64,000 bases of DNA from Bilabrum cf. latius (Eukaryota > Bigyra: Bicosoecida > Bigyra > Bicosoecida). The stretch spans positions 62,001-126,000 of the forward strand of contig OZ237746.1 of assembly GCA_965178125.1 (NCBI GenBank), given 5' to 3'. Both the position numbers and the translations under genes were made by a program. This document shows, piece by piece, positions 59,924-64,000 of the stretch. Positions within the stretch are counted from its first letter, which is position 1. Each line of letters opens with the position of its first letter. The notes beneath the pieces are model-generated. The model did no database searches and was not told the origin of the DNA. It saw only the letters and a program-made list of their open reading frames with translations.

Positions 59924-61252
59924 TTAGAGCCCTGAATCCCGTTCACCCCCACCACTGCTCACTGGGCTCCGGTGAAGCTCCCTGCGTTGGGATTCCCAAG
60001 TCTTCAGAAGTTCTGGGATGGAGCCAGCTCCCACCATAGCCCGAAGAATCCCACTCCTCGTAACCCTTGCCGCTTCCATCAATGAGTAACGATCATACAC
60101 CGCTGGCATGTTGGGCAGAGACCACCCAGCCTGGCCGTGCACGTACTTCTCGTCCTTGGTTGGGTCCGTCTGGCGCAATGCTGACACTCCCGCACTCTTG
60201 AAGGCGTACACACCCTCCCCCTTGCGGTGCACAGGAATCCCTTGCGCTGTTATCCACTGCAGCGTGGCACTGTGCGCAGCCCGTGTTCGAGAGGCGAATA
60301 CTTCCCCGCGCTGCCCTTGTGTTGGCTACCGAACTGATACCCACCACTTCAGCCACCGATACGGGCACAACTCCTCGAATCCATCCGGCAAGCATGGAAT
60401 GACCGCTGGCGGGCGCTGCTCGGGGTTGCCGCCGAGCACCCGCGACTTGTACCGCTGCCACCCAATCAGTGCCACGGGAACAACCTCGTTGTCATCAGAC
60501 GCTGCAGTCCACTCTATCTCCCCTATTGCCAGATGCACCAGATCTGGCCACCGGGCCAAGCCACAGAATGTCCCCACATAGCAGCACATAAATGTATCGA
60601 GAACCGCTGGTGTTGAGTTGTAGTCCGCACGGGCCAGCGCAGCTGGGCCTTGCCACATCGAATCCCACTCTGCCTGCAGCTACCAGGCCATCATCACTAG
60701 TGCTCGCAACGTTACAGGGTTGTCCACCAGGACACGTAGGGCACGTACCGCGTCCGGATCCGTCGCCCCGGCACATCTACGCTTGTAGCCGAGCAGGGCC
60801 AGTTTGACCTGCCTGTACTCCACGTCTGCGAGTGGGGTACGCGGGAACTCCGCTGACCTGAACCACGCCGTTTGCGCTTGGAACAATCGCAACACTGTGG
60901 CATACTTCAACCCGGCGGCGCACTACTCCGTCAGCAAAGCCCACATGGCCTCCACCGGATCCCCGACCTCAAGTTCCGCCTGCATGGTCAGATTCCGCCT
61001 GCGCGCGTCCAGAGCTCCCTTGCCGAGCTGCTGACTCTCCTACAGCATCAGGGTCCTAGTCGCCGCCACCGCTGCTCGCCGTTGTGCCGCAGCACTTGAG
61101 CCTGCTCGTCCAGTCACTGGGATCAGCTCCCCAAATGGTCCTGCGAAGATGAAATGGTGCATGAAAAGTTGAGTCAGATGTCGCCCTTGCCGCCGAGACA
61201 AACCCCGTTTTGCCCACGCGCTGCCCCGCCGTCTACACCAGTTGACCAGCAC
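59924..61252 (-). CDS. Tyrosine recombinase of the DIRS-like element
   Basis: About 440 codons, start uncertain (no ATG at the 5' end; the frame overlaps the RT-RNase H ORF by about 280 nt). The catalytic-fold pieces visible are CCYVGTFCGLARWPDLVHL with the first Arg, VALIGWQRYKSRVLGG, and the end KYVHGQAGWSLPNMPAVYDRY with the His/Gly box and candidate Tyr nucleophile. It would integrate circular cDNA without target duplication. UAGs at 60680 and 60326 among others are Gln. The ORF ends with UAA at 59926-59924, the only UAA terminator I found. Confidence 0.75.
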
Positions 61253-62867
61253 CGTCCTCCACCCTGCTCAATCTATCGCATGCCACCATGATCGGTGTAC
61301 TTCGCCTCTACCACACGGGGAAGATCACGTATCCCAAGTTCTCAGCCAGCCTTCCAATCTCTCGCAGCTCATCTCGCTACCCAGCCTTCATCGAGCCGCC
61401 CTTCCGCAGCAAATTTGGCAGGGCTTGATTGTCTGACAGCACGAAGAGCGCCTCTGGGCAAGTCTGGCTCCTCGCCAACTAGCCTGGTCCTGACAAAAAA
61501 GCTCGTAGTGATGCTAGTTCGCGTGCCGTACTGGATAGTAACTGCATGTCCTCGTGGAAACCCATTTGCATCAAGCCAGAATCACCATTGCCTCGGCGCC
61601 ACATTGCACCCAGTCCATGGGCTGACGCGTCAGCACAAAACACGGATGCTCTCCCCTCCGGCAACGGGTATATCGGTGCAGCTGCTGCCGCTGTCAAGAT
61701 ACCGCGGTCCCTACATGTCAGCCACCACTCAAATTCCTCGTTGAACTCTGCCGTCCAGATGTGCCTACCACCTTTGCGAGCCTTTGCAGCCGCCTAGTAT
61801 ATCGCAAACACGTGCTGCGAAGCGTGGGGGATTACTGCCGCAGCCGCGCCCAACTGTCCTGCCAGTTTCTCCACAGCCTTGACCGCCAGCGCACTCGTTG
61901 CTAGCATGTTGAAAGCTCGCATTCGCTCAACGGTCCTCAGCACTGCGTGGATCCGTGGCCATCGATCCGAGCGCAGTGTCACCTTCAAGTGGGCTCCCAG
62001 GGTAATCTTTAGCCCAAGGAACTCAATCACCTATGTTGGAAAGGTAAGTTTGCTAGGCTATATCCTCATGCCAATCCCCCGCGCTACAAGCACGGCACAC
62101 CACAACAACTACATAGTGCGGGCCTCCGTACGTGCTGACAGAAAGCCATCATCAATGTACCCAAAAGCCCAATGTGCGGTGCGCAGTCGCACCCCCGCTA
62201 AACACTCTGCCAACACTACTGATGCGACAAAACAGCCCATTCTGCAACCAAACGACAAGACCACAAACTAAAACATGCTGCCACCCACTCCGCGAACTGC
62301 CATCCATCGCTGCAGCCCCGGTGCCAGCGCTATACTATGATATGCCGCCTTGAAATCGAAGGCTGCCCCCCATTCGTGCCTGTCACGTCCCACGCGCTCT
62401 GCTAAATGCCGAGCAAAATCACCATACCGGAAACGCAAGTCAAGAAATGCCTCGTTCGCGCCCGAGCGCTTCATATCCGTGACTAGGCGCTGCTTGCCAG
62501 TCGTGTCCTCCCGCTGCACCAAGCGTGGTGTCTGACCCTCCCGCTGCTGTACCTCGATTGCGGTCCTCTTGGCAACGAACATAGGCGTCACCTAGACCGC
62601 GGCGCCCTCCACCGGTCGAATCTTGCCTGCACTCGCTGCTGCTTCCACGAACGGGACTACATCCTCCTCGTCCGCCGGCAAGTCCTTCGGGTCAGCCCGT
62701 ACCGGCTGCGCCCCCAACACCTTCAAGACTGCCTCCGCCCGAAGCCCATGTCGTGCCAGTCCAACAAACCCCCGGCCCGCTACACAATCGGGCTCCACTG
62801 CGCCCCGCGCCCCGCAGCGTCGACAACGAGCCAAATGTGCCTGCCATGCTCCACGAGGTGACAGCGT
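60969..62867 (-). CDS. Reverse transcriptase and RNase H of the DIRS-like element
   Basis: The 5' part has a small zinc-knuckle-like cluster (HLARCRRCGARG). RT motifs follow: KQRLVTDMKRSGANEAFLDL, AAFDFKAAYHSIAL (motif A Asp), AFGYIDDGFLSA (YIDD catalytic box near 62150) and VIEFLGLKITLG. RNase H begins with SVFCADASAHGLGAMW and continues with FVLSDNQALPNLL and an ACDRLSR end typical of these elements. Stop UGA at 60971-60969. The start is approximate. Several UAGs lie between RT motifs (for example next to VIEFLGLK) and are read as Gln. Confidence 0.8.
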
Positions 62868-63360
62868 ACACGGCTAGCGTGCTGCCCATCGCTCCCCCTG
62901 CTGCAGTTCGCCCCTACGCTCCCAGTGTGACAACGTTCCATACCAGACGTCCAAAGCAGATGATGGTGCCTAGCCCGGTGGGAATGACCGCAAGTCAATC
63001 TTGTCCCGCTTTGCCAGGCATCGTGCCCAAGCCTACCACATCCCGTCCGCACCCAATGCTGACGGCGCATCCCCAGTCATCCCCGCTCCCGCATCACCGT
63101 CATTGTCCACAGAATAGCCGGCTGCTTCCATCTGCACCTCGTGCCATCGTCTCGAGGGGCCTGCAGATGCAACCTAGTCCAACAATTCGTCCGCGTGTTC
63201 CATGATGTCCGTCACAATGCACCGCCCATCCAGTGTCCGCAGGCTCGGCTCACCACGCTGTAGGGTCGGAGTCTTCTGCTGAGCCAGGATTTTTTGCGCT
63301 GCTTCCGAAGATAGTGCACATGCCTACACTACTGCAGCCCTTCCCCTGGCTCGGGCCGCG

Positions 63361-63969
63361 TCACCCATTCCCCGCTAGTCGGCCACTTCGTCTTGGGGAG
63401 GTACGGGGCTCCGCCTACGTTTTGGGCCCCGATGTCGTCCCTTTTTGGCGCTCTGACTCCTGCTGCGACTCTTGTCCACCCGCACTCGCGCTACTGCTGC
63501 TGCTGCTGCTGCTGCTGGCCTTCGCTGACTACCGTTTTGCCGCTGCCCCCGCTCCTCCAGCTGCGGCCCCATGCTCCTTTGCCACCCGCTTCGCTCGCTC
63601 CAATGCTGACTTGTCTATCGCGGCTGTCACATCCTCCCACGCCATAGCGCTATGGTTGCCTGCCGGATTCAGTCCCAGTAATTCCCACGTGGGCCCCACC
63701 TGAGTCTGCGTCATCCGCAGCGGGGTCTCGTTCTCGCTCCGCAACTACCACAGTCGAAGCACCGCAGGAGTATCCATTCTCCCCACTGGTGCCACCCTAT
63801 GTATCAAAATCATGCGCAGAGCAGTTGCTAACACGAAATGCTGACCCGTATTGGCTGTGTCCCCGTTGCCTCCACCTGCCGTGCGGACTGCTGCCGCATG
63901 AAGGACCATCCCTAAGCCCAAGAACATTCTTCGCACTGCAATCTCCAACGCCTCGTGAAGCTTGCTCAT
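63361..63969 (-). CDS. Gag-like first ORF of the DIRS-like element
   Basis: ATG at 63969, UGA at 63363-63361, 202 residues with three UAGs as Gln. N-terminal helical segment, then Lys/Ala stretch, a run of ten serines from an (AGC)n tract, and a Gln/Arg/Thr-rich tail. No conserved domain is recognised; the call rests on its place before the RT. It may be only part of a longer gag. Confidence 0.5.
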
Positions 63970-64000
63970 TACTGCCCTGGCTTCCGCATGCTTATCCTGG

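Larger units (their letters stand above)
57718..64000 (-). mobile_element. DIRS-order (tyrosine recombinase) retrotransposon, 5' end outside the window
   Basis: In minus-strand order: gag-like ORF, reverse transcriptase plus RNase H, overlapping tyrosine recombinase, then a 380-bp repeat, 1,438 bp of other sequence and the same 380-bp repeat again. RT-RH-YR order without an integrase or aspartic protease defines DIRS/Ngaro/PAT elements, and the terminal arrangement fits PAT-type split direct repeats (B1-A2-B2). The ORFs contain many in-frame UAGs but remain otherwise open, so the element seems to use the host code and may be recently active. Confidence 0.85.

Noticed and set aside
1-64000. 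Genes are pseudogenes or the sequence is full of errors, because of the many stops
   Set aside because: Breaks inside the traced exons are always UAG, never UGA or frameshifts, and hit conserved Gln positions. Decay or error would give all stop types and indels.

Overview
This is about 64 kb of GC-rich nuclear DNA from a protist. The genes are eukaryotic (20S proteasome subunit, PEX12, histone stem-loop binding protein, LRRC9-like ciliary LRR protein). Introns are few, short and GT-AG, mostly with GTGAGT/GTGAGC-type donors. A LRRC9-like gene and two type-1 rhodopsin genes suggest a flagellate with light sensing, but I cannot fix the lineage.

The key to the window is the genetic code. Read with the standard code almost every gene is shattered, and every break I traced inside a gene is UAG. 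Reading UAG as glutamine joins the pieces in one frame into full-length proteins. Where families are conserved the UAG falls on a Gln: twice in PSMA6, in the GQLT motif of a histidine acid phosphatase, and in the HQKIS unit of FG-GAP repeats. All fourteen host genes whose 3' end is in the window stop at UGA. I saw no UAA inside a host gene; the only UAA terminator is at the end of a retrotransposon ORF. The ordering below uses UAG = Gln.

1-15 kb: NSUN-type RNA cytosine methyltransferase (-, runs off the left edge), integrin-like FG-GAP membrane protein (-), histone RNA hairpin-binding protein (-), acetyl-CoA acetyltransferase (+), proteasome alpha-6 (-), PEX12 (-). 15-27 kb: giant pseudokinase-armadillo protein (-), small secreted protein with a GPI-like tail (+), bacteriorhodopsin-like gene with a charged C-terminal extension (-).

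27-52 kb: full-length ABCD-type ABC transporter (-), divergent from a 1,923-residue membrane hybrid histidine kinase (+), then the LRRC9-like protein (+), a six-exon channelrhodopsin-family protein with a receiver-like C-terminal part (-), and a histidine acid phosphatase (+). 52-57 kb: a protein with three chromo-barrel/tudor-knot-like modules and a glycine-zipper tail (-). 57.7 kb to the right edge: most of a DIRS-order retrotransposon (-) with gag-like, RT-RNase H and tyrosine recombinase ORFs, and a B1-A2-B2 split direct repeat terminus.

Functionally, the two opsins, the hybrid kinase and the ciliary-type LRR protein form a loose sensory/motility neighbourhood. The rest is housekeeping. 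Neighbours sit head-to-head or tail-to-tail with short spacers, two of which (324 bp and 262 bp) probably hold bidirectional promoters.
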